In this document: positions 52,280-60,712 of the stretch, piece by piece
How positions within the stretch are numbered: the stretch's first letter is position 1
How the letters are laid out: the number at the start of each line of letters is the position of its first letter
Source of the DNA: Fusibacter_A sp965140735
GTDB taxonomy: Bacteria > Bacillota > Clostridia > Peptostreptococcales > Acidaminobacteraceae
DNA: 64,000 bases
Direction: 5' to 3'
Assembly (NCBI GenBank): GCA_965140735.1
Contig: OZ223306.1
Coordinates: 3,782,001 to 3,846,000 of the forward strand
Translations under genes and position numbers: made by a program
The notes under the pieces: generated by a model
Seen by the model: only the letters and a program-made list of their open reading frames with translations
What the model was told of the DNA's origin: nothing
Database searches by the model: none

Positions 52280-53371
52280 TTAAGATTCAGTGTATGTGTG
52301 GACTTGATTACGCCCCCTAGATTTGGCTTTGTATAGGGCGGCATCCACGCGTTCGAGCAGCCTTTCTAGGTTTTCATTAGGCATGAGGTCATAAACCCCT
52401 GCGCTTATGGTGACTTTTAATTTGGGATTATCCCATTTTGTACATTCAATTGCTTCACGGAGATGCTCTGTCAATAAAGTCGCATCTTCTGAAGAGACAA
52501 CTGCTAAAAATTCTTCTCCACCGATTCGAGCGATAGGATTACTTGAAAACACGTCGGTAAAAAGTTGGCCTAGATGTTTTAAGACGAAGTCTCCTGTACT
52601 ATGCCCAAATTGATCATTTATACTTTTAAAAAAGTCTATGTCTATCATGATGACGGCCTTAATGGCACTGGAATCACTATTTAAATTGGATTCAATCAAA
52701 TTCATGATATACCTTCTGTTATAGAGCCCTGTTAGTTCATCTGTGATTGAAGCGTGTCTAAGTGTTACGTTGACTTCTTTGAGTTCAACTTGAGTTAGTT
52801 CAAGTTGAGTGATCATTCTATGGTATTCTTTCATGATGTACAAGATCATAAAAAAGATAAGAAGTATTAAAATGAAAAGCGATGATCCCATATCGATGAT
52901 TTGGCTATGCTTTGAACTGTAACCTACAATTAAATTAGGGTAATTGAATTCAATCAAAATTAGAGCAAGTACAACACACAGTTGAAGGCATAACATCAAT
53001 TTATATCTGAATTTATTTAAAATAACAGCGGTTAATAAAGTCATGAAAATATAGAAATAAGGTATTGAACTGGATAATCCGCCATTAAAAAACCAGAGCA
53101 CTGGAAATACAATAAAGGTTAAAAAAAGAAATGATGCATAGGCTGCAAATTCATAATGTCTATCTTTAAAGACTTTATTTAGAAAATACAAATAGGATAT
53201 GCCCATTAAAAAAGGGACTATCAATGTGATGGTGCCTAAGTGGAGCAAGAAATTGCCCAACGCAGCTGAAAAACAGATGAGCATACCAGAGATCATTGAA
53301 GTGACTAAAATTCTCATTTCAAGATCCATAATTTTAAACCTATGATAAAAGGTTGTAAAATAGTTTTTCAA
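52280..53371 (-). CDS. Membrane diguanylate cyclase (GGDEF)
   Basis: A 363-residue protein that should make cyclic di-GMP. Six or seven membrane helices (about 15-185) form an N-terminal sensor of unknown ligand. After a short coiled segment the GGDEF domain (about 200-360) has DELTGLYNRRY, DIDFFKSINDQFGHSTGD and the active-site ARIGGEEFLAV, all intact; no clear RxxD inhibitory site is seen before GGEEF. The start is TTG 53371 with GGAGG 8 bases upstream; an ATG 20 codons earlier (53431) has no ribosome site. It complements the HD-GYP protein at 12938. Confidence 0.9.
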   Translation of the reverse strand: MKNYFTTFYHRFKIMDLEMRILVTSMISGMLICFSAALGNFLLHLGTITLIVPFLMGISYLYFLNKVFKDRHYEFAAYASFLFLTFIVFPVLWFFNGGLSSSIPYFYIFMTLLTAVILNKFRYKLMLCLQLCVVLALILIEFNYPNLIVGYSSKHSQIIDMGSSLFILILLIFFMILYIMKEYHRMITQLELTQVELKEVNVTLRHASITDELTGLYNRRYIMNLIESNLNSDSSAIKAVIMIDIDFFKSINDQFGHSTGDFVLKHLGQLFTDVFSSNPIARIGGEEFLAVVSSEDATLLTEHLREAIECTKWDNPKLKVTISAGVYDLMPNENLERLLERVDAALYKAKSRGRNQVHTYTES

Positions 53372-53457
53372 TGTAGAGCCCTCCAATAATTTTATATATC
53401 TAATTCTATCCCATTTGTATGTGTTATACAATTTCTATTCTCTAATAGATAAAGAAA

Positions 53458-53503
53458 GAGCTTATCCTCATTGAAGTTACGTCAAAGAAGATAAGCTCGT
53501 TTT
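53458..53503. terminator. Terminator between the small secreted peptide and the cyclase
   Basis: GAGCTTATC (53458-53466) and GATAAGCTC (53490-53498), flanked by TTTCTTT on the minus strand and GTTTTT on the plus strand. Confidence 0.7.
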
Positions 53504-53512
53504 TATAAGTTA

Positions 53513-53743
53513 TTATTGATGGCTAAAATCAGGAATCCCCCAGAAATAAGAATCATAATCAGAGTTTAGATCAACTGAACTAGAATTTGGATCAGAAGGT
53601 TCTCTTAAAATATCACGTCCGTAGAATGCGTCTTGCTGATCGGATTGACCTTCATGTGTAGAAGGATCTGCAAATGAGGCACTAAAAAGTGTCAATAAGA
53701 CAATAACAACAAGTACAAGTACTATTTCAATTTTTCGAACCAT
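53513..53743 (-). CDS. Small secreted peptide of unknown function
   Basis: A 76-residue protein. The first 25 residues are a strong signal peptide (IEIVLVLVVIVLLTLFSASFA, cut before DPSTHEG), leaving a mature peptide of about 51 residues that is acidic (many Asp and Glu), Ser-rich and Cys-free, with an aromatic C-terminus (DSYFWGIPDFSHQ). GGGAG lies ahead of the ATG and a terminator behind, so it looks like a real monocistronic gene. No family is recognised; it could be a signalling peptide, a surface component or a short-lived hypothetical. Confidence 0.6.
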   Translation of the reverse strand: MVRKIEIVLVLVVIVLLTLFSASFADPSTHEGQSDQQDAFYGRDILREPSDPNSSSVDLNSDYDSYFWGIPDFSHQ

Positions 53744-53889
53744 AATAAAACACTCCCATCTGGTGAACTAACGAATAAAGCACGGAATCTTATAAATCAT
53801 TTGATATCCATTTTTTATACTACGCTTGATATATAAGTGTGTCAACAAATTTGAAAAGGGTTTACTGAATATTTACATTTAGCGATACT

Positions 53890-54900
53890 TTAATCATTTG
53901 GACTATATTTTAGCCTCTTGACAAGGACTTTATGGAAGACGAGCAAAGGGATCAATATAGCGAATATGGCAATAAATCCAATCAAAGCACGTAGACTTAT
54001 AGACATAATAGAAAACACATCTAAAAGTGTATCTATTAATATCAAAATCATTGGATGTGCATAGTATAAGGTTAAAGTGGATTGACTTAAAAAGTTTATT
54101 TTGTCTTCATAGTGCTCATAAGCAGGGGTAAAAGATTTGAAACTCATCAGCAAAGTGAAACAAGTTAATAAGCTAAATACGATGTAAGTCATAGCTGCTA
54201 CTTTGGAATTAATGGCTAAACCGTTATTGGTGTATCCAATAAATTGATGCGTATAAAAACTCCCCATAATCACAAAAGCACTTAGATAATAAAAGGGTGA
54301 TTTCACCTTGAGATCCACCTTTTTGTTCATAAGCATTCCCAGAGCAAAATAGCTGAGATAAGTGGTTAAAAGTCGATCTTGAAGTGGCAAAGTTATGAAA
54401 AGGGTTAAAATCTGTATCCCTAAAGCAATTAAAAATAAATTTGTATCGCCTACTTTTTTTTGTAACAGGTGAAATAGAGGATATGCTATATAAAACTGGA
54501 TAATAATGATCATAAAATAGAGGTGATAGATGAAGCTGCCTTGCAATAAACCTTTGATATAGAATGTAAAATCAAAAGGGTAGATGCCTTTAATGGCAAA
54601 GAGGCTGTAATAGAGGGTTGCCCATATGATATAAGGAATCAAAAGCTTTGGGAGTCTTTTTTTCCAGAATTTAAATAGGTTTATCACTTTATCCTGATAT
54701 ATCATATTGAGCAAGAATCCGCTTATAAAGATGAACATCGGGACAGAAGGTTTAGAAAAACGGTTGAGGATAGTAAAGCATATTTGTGATGAACTGTTTG
54801 GAATCAATGATACAACAGGTGTTGCAGTGGTATGTATGATAATGACCATTAGACATGCTACTATTCTGAAAAAGTGAATTTCAGGATATATTTTTTTCAT
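53890..54900 (-). CDS. Acyltransferase family 3 membrane protein
   Basis: A 336-residue protein with about ten membrane helices. The start (KKIYPEIHFFRIVACLMVIIIHTTATPV) carries the conserved Arg and the His thought to be catalytic, followed by FISGFLLNM, which is typical of acyltransferase family 3. Such proteins add acetyl or other acyl groups to sugars or wall polymers at the membrane. The start is ATG 54900 behind TTGGAGG; a TTG four codons earlier overlaps that site. The substrate is not known, but a wall or S-layer glycan would fit the surface-protein content. Confidence 0.87.
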   Translation of the reverse strand: MKKIYPEIHFFRIVACLMVIIIHTTATPVVSLIPNSSSQICFTILNRFSKPSVPMFIFISGFLLNMIYQDKVINLFKFWKKRLPKLLIPYIIWATLYYSLFAIKGIYPFDFTFYIKGLLQGSFIYHLYFMIIIIQFYIAYPLFHLLQKKVGDTNLFLIALGIQILTLFITLPLQDRLLTTYLSYFALGMLMNKKVDLKVKSPFYYLSAFVIMGSFYTHQFIGYTNNGLAINSKVAAMTYIVFSLLTCFTLLMSFKSFTPAYEHYEDKINFLSQSTLTLYYAHPMILILIDTLLDVFSIMSISLRALIGFIAIFAILIPLLVFHKVLVKRLKYSPND

Positions 54901-55281
54901 GAAAACCTCCAAGTTATAGTCTTATGCTATTATACCAATTAGAGGTTCGTAGCGTCTATAGCTTATTGAGATTATGATGTGCATTACAAATTTGGGTTAA
55001 AATCTGGTTTTTTCAACAAAAAAATCACCGTTTATAAAAACGGTGACTATAAGGGTTTTGCAGTTCCGGGGTTATACAAATTAGAATTTGTATGTTGAAA
55101 CTAAAGTCATTGTAACTCTAGTTTTTAAAAAAAACCTTTACTGTTTCTTAAATTTTTCTAAACTTGGTTTAACTGTCTGTAAATAAAAATTCAAGTCTGT
55201 AAACTTTGACCGTTTTTTCAACAACGTTTCTCTTTCCGGTATTGACTGTAAATTTATATTAAAATTATTGAGATTCTATTG
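54901..55281 (-). other. Intergenic stretch after the AraC gene
   Basis: Between the acyltransferase and AraC-type genes lie three copies of CTGTAAA (55188-55254, within GTCTGTAAA and GACTGTAAA), a 20-bp exact palindrome with a 2-base centre (55074-55093), and the terminator at 55018-55048. The AraC transcript would carry a 3' tail of about 230 nt. No coding sequence is evident. Confidence 0.5.
55018..55048 (-). terminator. Intrinsic terminator
   Basis: On the minus strand TCACCGTTT-TTAT-AAACGGTGA is followed by seven Ts. It is 235 bases after the AraC stop codon. Confidence 0.9.
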
Positions 55282-56133
55282 TTATTGATATTTTCCTTGT
55301 AATATTTTCATGGCATATTGTTTTGGTGTAATACCAAAATGGCTCTTAAAGAGCTTTATAAAGTAAGAAAGGCTTTCGAACCCTAAATCATAACACACTT
55401 CAGAAACGTTTTTATGGAGAAGAAGTTGTTTTGCCTTATTGAGCTTTAAGTGATTGTGATAAGCTTTAGGTGTCATGCCTGTGGCGCGTCTAAAGATAAG
55501 AATTAAGTTTGAAGGCGACATGTTAAGTGCAAAGGCAATTTCTTTGACCGTAAGTTCGGGATCATTTAAATTTCTTTTTAAACATTGTATCGTATATTCG
55601 ACCGGTTCTTGTTTTTTGCGATCGTTAAAAGTCAAATGATACTGATTGATCAGATTGTAAGCAAGTTCTTGTGAACATAAATCAATCAAAAAGTGTTTAT
55701 TGGGATCATCGCTAAGCGCGTATTGTTTAATGCGCTCAATATGTTTATTGACCTGTGGAATGAGCAAATTCTTTTTTACAAAATCAGAAGTCATATCCAC
55801 ATCAACTTCGTGTTTTATTTCTACTTTTTTTAAGGTATCTTCAAGGAGTTTATCGCTGAGTTCATAGACCACAGCAATGGTTTTTTCAGGTATTTGCATT
55901 TGCACACTAGCGTGTGGTGGCAGTATAATAAAGTCTGATTGAGTATAGATAAACTCTTTACCATTGTTGACTTGAATATGTTTGGAACCACTTGAAATTG
56001 TACAAAGGCGTGTGTATTGATAAGAATTATAAGTTCCTTGGAAATTTTTGTCTAAATCATAGTAAAGAATCTTCATATAATCGGTTTCAAGACCATCATT
56101 TTTTTCGAAATATCTGTCGAAGTTTTTGATCAA
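55282..56133 (-). CDS. AraC family transcriptional regulator
   Basis: A 283-residue regulator. Residues 1-170 are a cupin-like sensor (TRLCTISSGSKHIQVNNGKEFIYTQSDFIILPPHASVQMQIP), and residues 180-283 hold two helix-turn-helix motifs (LTVKEIAFALNMSPSNLILIFRRATGMTPKAYHN and VSEVCYDLGFESLSYFIKLFKSHFGITPKQYA). The start is TTG 56133 with GGGGAGG 8 bases upstream; an ATG eight codons earlier covers no ribosome site. The target is unknown; the neighbours on both sides are unrelated in function. Confidence 0.88.
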   Translation of the reverse strand: MIKNFDRYFEKNDGLETDYMKILYYDLDKNFQGTYNSYQYTRLCTISSGSKHIQVNNGKEFIYTQSDFIILPPHASVQMQIPEKTIAVVYELSDKLLEDTLKKVEIKHEVDVDMTSDFVKKNLLIPQVNKHIERIKQYALSDDPNKHFLIDLCSQELAYNLINQYHLTFNDRKKQEPVEYTIQCLKRNLNDPELTVKEIAFALNMSPSNLILIFRRATGMTPKAYHNHLKLNKAKQLLLHKNVSEVCYDLGFESLSYFIKLFKSHFGITPKQYAMKILQGKYQ

Positions 56134-56419
56134 CGTTAAAACCTCCCCACAAAACATAATTGATGATAACTAATTTTATAGTAACACAGGCTTTCAAATG
56201 AATCAATAAATGAAAGTTGAGTGATTCAAAATTGCATAATGAAAAAAGGAATACTTTTCTGAATTATCAGATAGTTTTTAGAACATAGAATATTATATAA
56301 TTAAGTACAAGCACGATCTTTCAAAACATGTATGAGATTATTTTAACTGAATTGTATAACATAGATTGAATTAACCACATGTAATCAGGAATTGGTTGTG
56401 ATAGAAAGGGGGAAAAATA

Positions 56420-56923
56420 ATGTATACAGTAGGTGTAATCACCGCAAGTGATAAGGGATCAAAAGGAGAACGCGAAGATCTAAGTGGTAAAGTAATATGC
56501 GACCTTGTAACAGAAGCGGGCTATGAAGTCTTGAAATATATAATTGTACCAGATGAAAAAAAGGCACTTGAGGAAGCGATGCGGAACATGGCAGATGAAC
56601 TGGGTGTCCATTTAATTTTGACAACAGGTGGTACGGGTTTTAGCAAGCGAGACGTGACACCAGAGGCGACCTTAAGTGTCATTGAAAGAGAAGCACCGGG
56701 AATTGCAGAAGCGATTCGCTATAATAGTTTACAAATTACACCTAAAGGGATGCTTTCTAGAGGTGTTTCAGGTATTAGAGGTAATACCTTGATCATCAAT
56801 ATGCCCGGAAGTCCAAAAGCCGTTAAGGAGACACTTGACTATATCTTGAATCCCGTTTTTCATGGCATTCAGATTCTCATCGGAGATGATGCTGAATGTG
56901 CTACACCCTTGAATAAGGAATAG
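56420..56923 (+). CDS. mogA: Molybdenum cofactor protein MoaB/MogA
   Basis: A 167-residue protein of the MoaB/MogA family, which adenylylates molybdopterin before metal insertion. TTGGTGFSKRDVTPEATL near 73-90 and INMPGSPKAVKE near 133-144 are the conserved binding segments. AAAGGGGG precedes the ATG. It starts a four-gene run with moaA, moaC and a MOSC gene. MoaB and MogA cannot be told apart by eye, so the symbol is tentative. Confidence 0.88.
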   Translation: MYTVGVITASDKGSKGEREDLSGKVICDLVTEAGYEVLKYIIVPDEKKALEEAMRNMADELGVHLILTTGGTGFSKRDVTPEATLSVIEREAPGIAEAIRYNSLQITPKGMLSRGVSGIRGNTLIINMPGSPKAVKETLDYILNPVFHGIQILIGDDAECATPLNKE

Positions 56924-56974
56924 AGAAAGGCTTCTAAAAAATGAATTTTCTTAAAATTGAGATCGGAGAAGTTT

Positions 56975-57931
56975 ATGATTGATGGGTATGGTAGAAAGAT
57001 AAATTATTTGAGATTATCGGTTACGGATCGTTGTAATTTGAGATGTCGATATTGTATGCCAGAAGAGGGGATTGAGAAATTAAACCATAATGATATTTTA
57101 TCATTAGAAGAAATTAACGAGATAGTAAGTTCTTTTGTGAGCCTTGGTATCGATAAAATAAGAGTGACTGGTGGTGAACCATTGGTTAGAAGCGGGATCG
57201 TCTCGCTTATTAAAATGATCAGAATGCACCCTGAAATTAAAGATTTGGCACTGAGCACAAATGGTTTGCTTTTAAAGGAGATGGCGAGATCGCTTAAAGA
57301 GGCTGGGCTTGATCGTGTTAACGTAAGTATGGATTCTCTTAATCCTGAAAAATATTTTAGGATGACACGTGGAGGCTCGCTGGAAACTGTGCTTGAAGGG
57401 ATCGAGGAAGCGAAGCGTGTAGGTTTAACACCCCTTAAAATAAATGTGGTGATCATAGGGGGCTTTAATGATGATGAAATCGTTGACTTTGTGCGTATGA
57501 CAGAAAATGAAGCTATAGATGTGCGTTTTATTGAACTCATGCCTATCGGTGAAGTGGCAAAGTGGTCTATCACAAATTATTTACCCAATACAGTGGTTCT
57601 AGATAAAGTGCCAGAACTCATACCTGTGGCGAGCGAGGACCCAGCTTCACCAGCGAAGTATTATAAATTGCCAAATGGTAAAGGTAAAGTAGGCTTAATC
57701 AGTCCAATTTCGTGTAAGTTTTGCACAAATTGCAATCGCATTCGACTAACTTCAGAAGGTAAATTGAAATATTGTTTACATTCAGATGAAGAATTTGATC
57801 TGAAAAAAGCCATGGGTGATCAATTAGAGATAACAAAATTCATTCAGGAATCTGTCTTAAAAAAACCTCTTGAACACCAAATTGGCAGAGGTGAAACTGT
57901 AATGAGAAATATGGTTCAAGTTGGTGGTTAA
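56975..57931 (+). CDS. moaA: GTP 3',8-cyclase MoaA (radical SAM)
   Basis: MoaA begins pyranopterin synthesis by turning GTP into 3',8-cyclo-H2-GTP. The 318-residue protein has the radical SAM motif CNLRCRYC near 20-27, the GTP-binding C-terminal cluster CKFCTNCNRIRLTSEGKLKYC near 245-265 and the conserved Gly-Gly tail (VQVGG) needed for activity. The start is ATG 56975 with GGAG 8 bases upstream. Complete and apparently functional. Confidence 0.96.
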   Translation: MIDGYGRKINYLRLSVTDRCNLRCRYCMPEEGIEKLNHNDILSLEEINEIVSSFVSLGIDKIRVTGGEPLVRSGIVSLIKMIRMHPEIKDLALSTNGLLLKEMARSLKEAGLDRVNVSMDSLNPEKYFRMTRGGSLETVLEGIEEAKRVGLTPLKINVVIIGGFNDDEIVDFVRMTENEAIDVRFIELMPIGEVAKWSITNYLPNTVVLDKVPELIPVASEDPASPAKYYKLPNGKGKVGLISPISCKFCTNCNRIRLTSEGKLKYCLHSDEEFDLKKAMGDQLEITKFIQESVLKKPLEHQIGRGETVMRNMVQVGG

Positions 57932-58008
57932 AGTAATTTGATATTAATACTGAATTACGAGTGTATAGATAATAGATAAAAAAAGCGGACTCGTCTGTAG
58001 GAGGATTC

Positions 58009-58488
58009 ATGACATTTACACATTTTAATGATAAAGGTAGAGCGCATATGGTGGAAGTTACAGAGAAAGCGGAGACACTCCGTGTGGCTTTGGCAAAAGG
58101 TGAAATTTTAATGAAAGCGTCTACAATTAATGCGATTAAAGAAAGTTCTATAAGTAAGGGTGATGTGCTTCAAGTCGCTCAAATAGCTGGTGTTATGGGT
58201 GCTAAAAAGACTAGTGATTTGATTCCTATGTGTCATCCTCTGATGTTAACGCATGTTTCATTAGATTTTGAAGTTCTAGAAGATCGGATTTTAATTGAGG
58301 CGACTGTTAAGACATTTGGTAAGACCGGTGTAGAAATGGAAGCTCTAACGGCCGTTAATGTAGCGGCACTTACGATTTATGATATGTGCAAGGCCGTAGA
58401 TAAAGAAATGGTTATTAATCATGTGAGACTTGTTGAGAAAGTTGGCGGTAAGTCTGGTCATTACAAAAGATCGGGGGAAGTGTTATGA
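58009..58488 (+). CDS. moaC: Cyclic pyranopterin monophosphate synthase MoaC
   Basis: MoaC converts the MoaA product to cyclic pyranopterin monophosphate. The 159-residue protein has the family signatures IPMCHPLMLTHV near 71 with conserved Cys-His, GKTGVEMEALTAV near 106 and DMCKAVDKEM near 127. GGAGG lies before the ATG. Its stop overlaps the start of the MOSC gene (ATGA), so translation is coupled. MoaD/MoaE, MoeA and modABC are not in the window. Confidence 0.96.
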   Translation: MTFTHFNDKGRAHMVEVTEKAETLRVALAKGEILMKASTINAIKESSISKGDVLQVAQIAGVMGAKKTSDLIPMCHPLMLTHVSLDFEVLEDRILIEATVKTFGKTGVEMEALTAVNVAALTIYDMCKAVDKEMVINHVRLVEKVGGKSGHYKRSGEVL

Positions 58489-58949
58489 CGCAACTAGAAG
58501 GCAGAGTCCTTGCGATTAACATCAGTAAGGAAAAAGGTGTTGTGAAAGAACCGATTCCTGAGGGCGAATTCAGAGAAGATCATGGTCTCGTGGGTGATGC
58601 TCATGCAGGAGATTGGCATAGACAAGTGAGCTTGTTAGGACAAGAAAGTGTTGATAAGATGACTCAAATGGGGGTTGAAGGGTTAACCAGTGGCAAGTTC
58701 GCTGAGAACCTCACAACAGAAGGCATTTGCTTATATGAGCTCCCAGTAGGTACAAAATTAATGATAGGTGGGACGATTCAAGAAGTCACTCAAATCGGTA
58801 AGGAATGCCATCATGGCTGTGCTATAAAGACACAAGTTGGGCATTGTATTATGCCTAAAGAAGGCATTTTTACAAGGGTTTTAAAGAGCGGTATCATCAG
58901 ACAAGGCGATGCAATCATTGTGATGAATGATATCAGTGTCATAGCGTAA
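58485..58949 (+). CDS. MOSC domain protein
   Basis: A 154-residue MOSC-domain protein (the domain of MoaB-linked and molybdenum cofactor sulfurase proteins). FREDHGLVGDAHAGDWHRQVSLL near 28, KFAENLTTEGI near 71 and IGKECHHGCAI near 107 with the conserved Cys are visible. Such stand-alone proteins in anaerobes usually belong to Mo/W cofactor clusters and may carry sulfur to the cofactor or act in its trafficking. It overlaps moaC by 4 bases. A terminator follows. Confidence 0.88.
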   Translation: MTQLEGRVLAINISKEKGVVKEPIPEGEFREDHGLVGDAHAGDWHRQVSLLGQESVDKMTQMGVEGLTSGKFAENLTTEGICLYELPVGTKLMIGGTIQEVTQIGKECHHGCAIKTQVGHCIMPKEGIFTRVLKSGIIRQGDAIIVMNDISVIA

Positions 58950-58966
58950 ATTCAATTAAATGCTTG

Positions 58967-58997
58967 CAAAAAGGGGTCCTTATGGACTCTTTTCTTT
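58967..58997 (+). terminator. Intrinsic terminator
   Basis: AAAAGGGGTCC-TTAT-GGACTCTTTT followed by CTTT, 18 bases after the MOSC gene. Confidence 0.75.
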
Positions 58998-59241
58998 ATA
59001 TAGGCAACAAGATTTAAGCCTAAATTCATAGATGTTGTGGATGGTGAAATGTCAATACAGAAAGTTTGTTTTGGACTTACGGATGCTTATAATTTGAACG
59101 CAAATTCTGACACTCTAGCCAATAAGTATAATTAAATAAATGTTTTAGAGGCATATTTTATAAAGTAGCGCTTTAGAAATTATGGTAAAATGAGTTTATC
59201 AAAGTTATGTAAGATGCAGACTAAAGACTGGGAGTGTTACG

Positions 59242-60699
59242 ATGCAAACTAAGCAGGCGTTATTGAGATCAATTCCAAAAGTAGATGATGTCTTTAATCA
59301 TGAAAAAATAGTAGATATGATGGCAACGAGTAGTCGACCAATAATCATGGATGCTATCAGAAAAGTTATCGATCAAAGAAGAACTGAAATTTTAGAGATT
59401 ACAGAGTCGGGAAACAGAGCGGGTACGACTGAAATTAATGCAGCTACCAAGACCACTAAAAAATCAATTAGCATAGATATCGAAAGTATCCTAGAGGATG
59501 TGGGCAAAGAAATTCAAAGGGCCAATGAAATGAGTTTAAGGCGTGTTATCAATGCCACTGGCGTCATTTTGCATACCAATCTTGGAAGAGCATCACTTTA
59601 TAGTGGGATTAAAGATAGGGTTTGGGAAATTGCAGAAAACTACTCGACTTTAGAATTTAATATAGCAACTGGTAAAAGAGGATCAAGATATGACCATGTA
59701 GAGGCAATTCTCACTAAACTTACAGGGACTGAATCCGCAATGGTGGTCAACAACAATGCTGCGGCAGTTATGCTTATATTGAGTACCTTGGGAAAAGGAT
59801 TGGACGTTGTTGTATCACGTGGAGAACTGGTTGAAATTGGGGGTTCCTTTCGCATCCCAGATATTATGGCGCAAAGTGGTGCACATCTAGTGGAAGTGGG
59901 GACTACCAATAAAACACACCTCTATGATTACGAAAGGGCAATTCGATCTGGTGAGACAGGTGCCTTTTTAAAAGTACATACCAGTAACTATCGAATTCTT
60001 GGTTTTACAGAAGCCGTTACTTTAAACGAATTGGTGGCACTTGGACGTACGCATGATATTCCAGTTATTCATGATCTCGGTAGTGGTGCACTGACTGATT
60101 TTTCTAGATTCGGCATTGAAGGTGAAATGTCTGTTCATGAGAGCGTGGCTTCTGGTGCTGATATCATATGTTTTAGCGGGGATAAACTTTTAGGAGGACC
60201 ACAAGCGGGGATTATCATAGGTAAGAAGCATTTGATCGAACAAATGAAGCAAAATCCTTTGACAAGAGCTTTTAGAATAGACAAGTTGACTTTAGCAGCG
60301 CTTGAGGCAACTCTTAGACTTTATTTAGACCCCGATAAAGTAATGACTCAGATTCCCTTGCTTGAGATGATGACAATGCCTCTAGAGGTGATTCGAGAAA
60401 AAGCAATGCGGCTGTATCGTTTACTCTCAGATCGGACTCAAAGATGCCATATCAGTTTTGAAGAGGGGGTATCACAAGTTGGCGGGGGCTCTATGCCCCT
60501 TCAAGAATTGCCGACAGTGCTTGTCAAGATTAAGCCTGTGGATCTTTCAGTGCAACAATTGGAGATGGATTTGAGGCAATCTCAAATTCCAATTATCGTT
60601 AGAATTCAAAAGGATCATATTTTGTTAGATGTGAGGACGATTCATGAGCGAGATTTTGAATATATATCCAGTACAGTCGATTGGTTTTTAAAAAAATAA
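59242..60699 (+). CDS. selA: L-seryl-tRNA(Sec) selenium transferase SelA
   Basis: SelA is a PLP enzyme that converts Ser-tRNA(Sec) to Sec-tRNA(Sec) with selenophosphate. The 485-residue protein has normal length, the N-terminal tRNA-binding domain (QALLRSIPKVDDVFNHEKI), VINATGVILHTNLGRA near 107 and the PLP Lys in CFSGDKLLGGPQAGIIIG near 313. GGGAG lies before the ATG, and an extended -10 (TGGTAAAAT) lies near 59183-59191. selB follows after 13 bases. selD is not in the window. Confidence 0.97.
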   Translation: MQTKQALLRSIPKVDDVFNHEKIVDMMATSSRPIIMDAIRKVIDQRRTEILEITESGNRAGTTEINAATKTTKKSISIDIESILEDVGKEIQRANEMSLRRVINATGVILHTNLGRASLYSGIKDRVWEIAENYSTLEFNIATGKRGSRYDHVEAILTKLTGTESAMVVNNNAAAVMLILSTLGKGLDVVVSRGELVEIGGSFRIPDIMAQSGAHLVEVGTTNKTHLYDYERAIRSGETGAFLKVHTSNYRILGFTEAVTLNELVALGRTHDIPVIHDLGSGALTDFSRFGIEGEMSVHESVASGADIICFSGDKLLGGPQAGIIIGKKHLIEQMKQNPLTRAFRIDKLTLAALEATLRLYLDPDKVMTQIPLLEMMTMPLEVIREKAMRLYRLLSDRTQRCHISFEEGVSQVGGGSMPLQELPTVLVKIKPVDLSVQQLEMDLRQSQIPIIVRIQKDHILLDVRTIHERDFEYISSTVDWFLKK

Positions 60700-60712
60700 A
60701 GAGGTATCTAAA

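Noticed and set aside
57004..57573. Open frame of 189 codons on the minus strand inside moaA
   Set aside because: It is antisense to conserved MoaA sequence and Ser/Ile-rich with no start signal.
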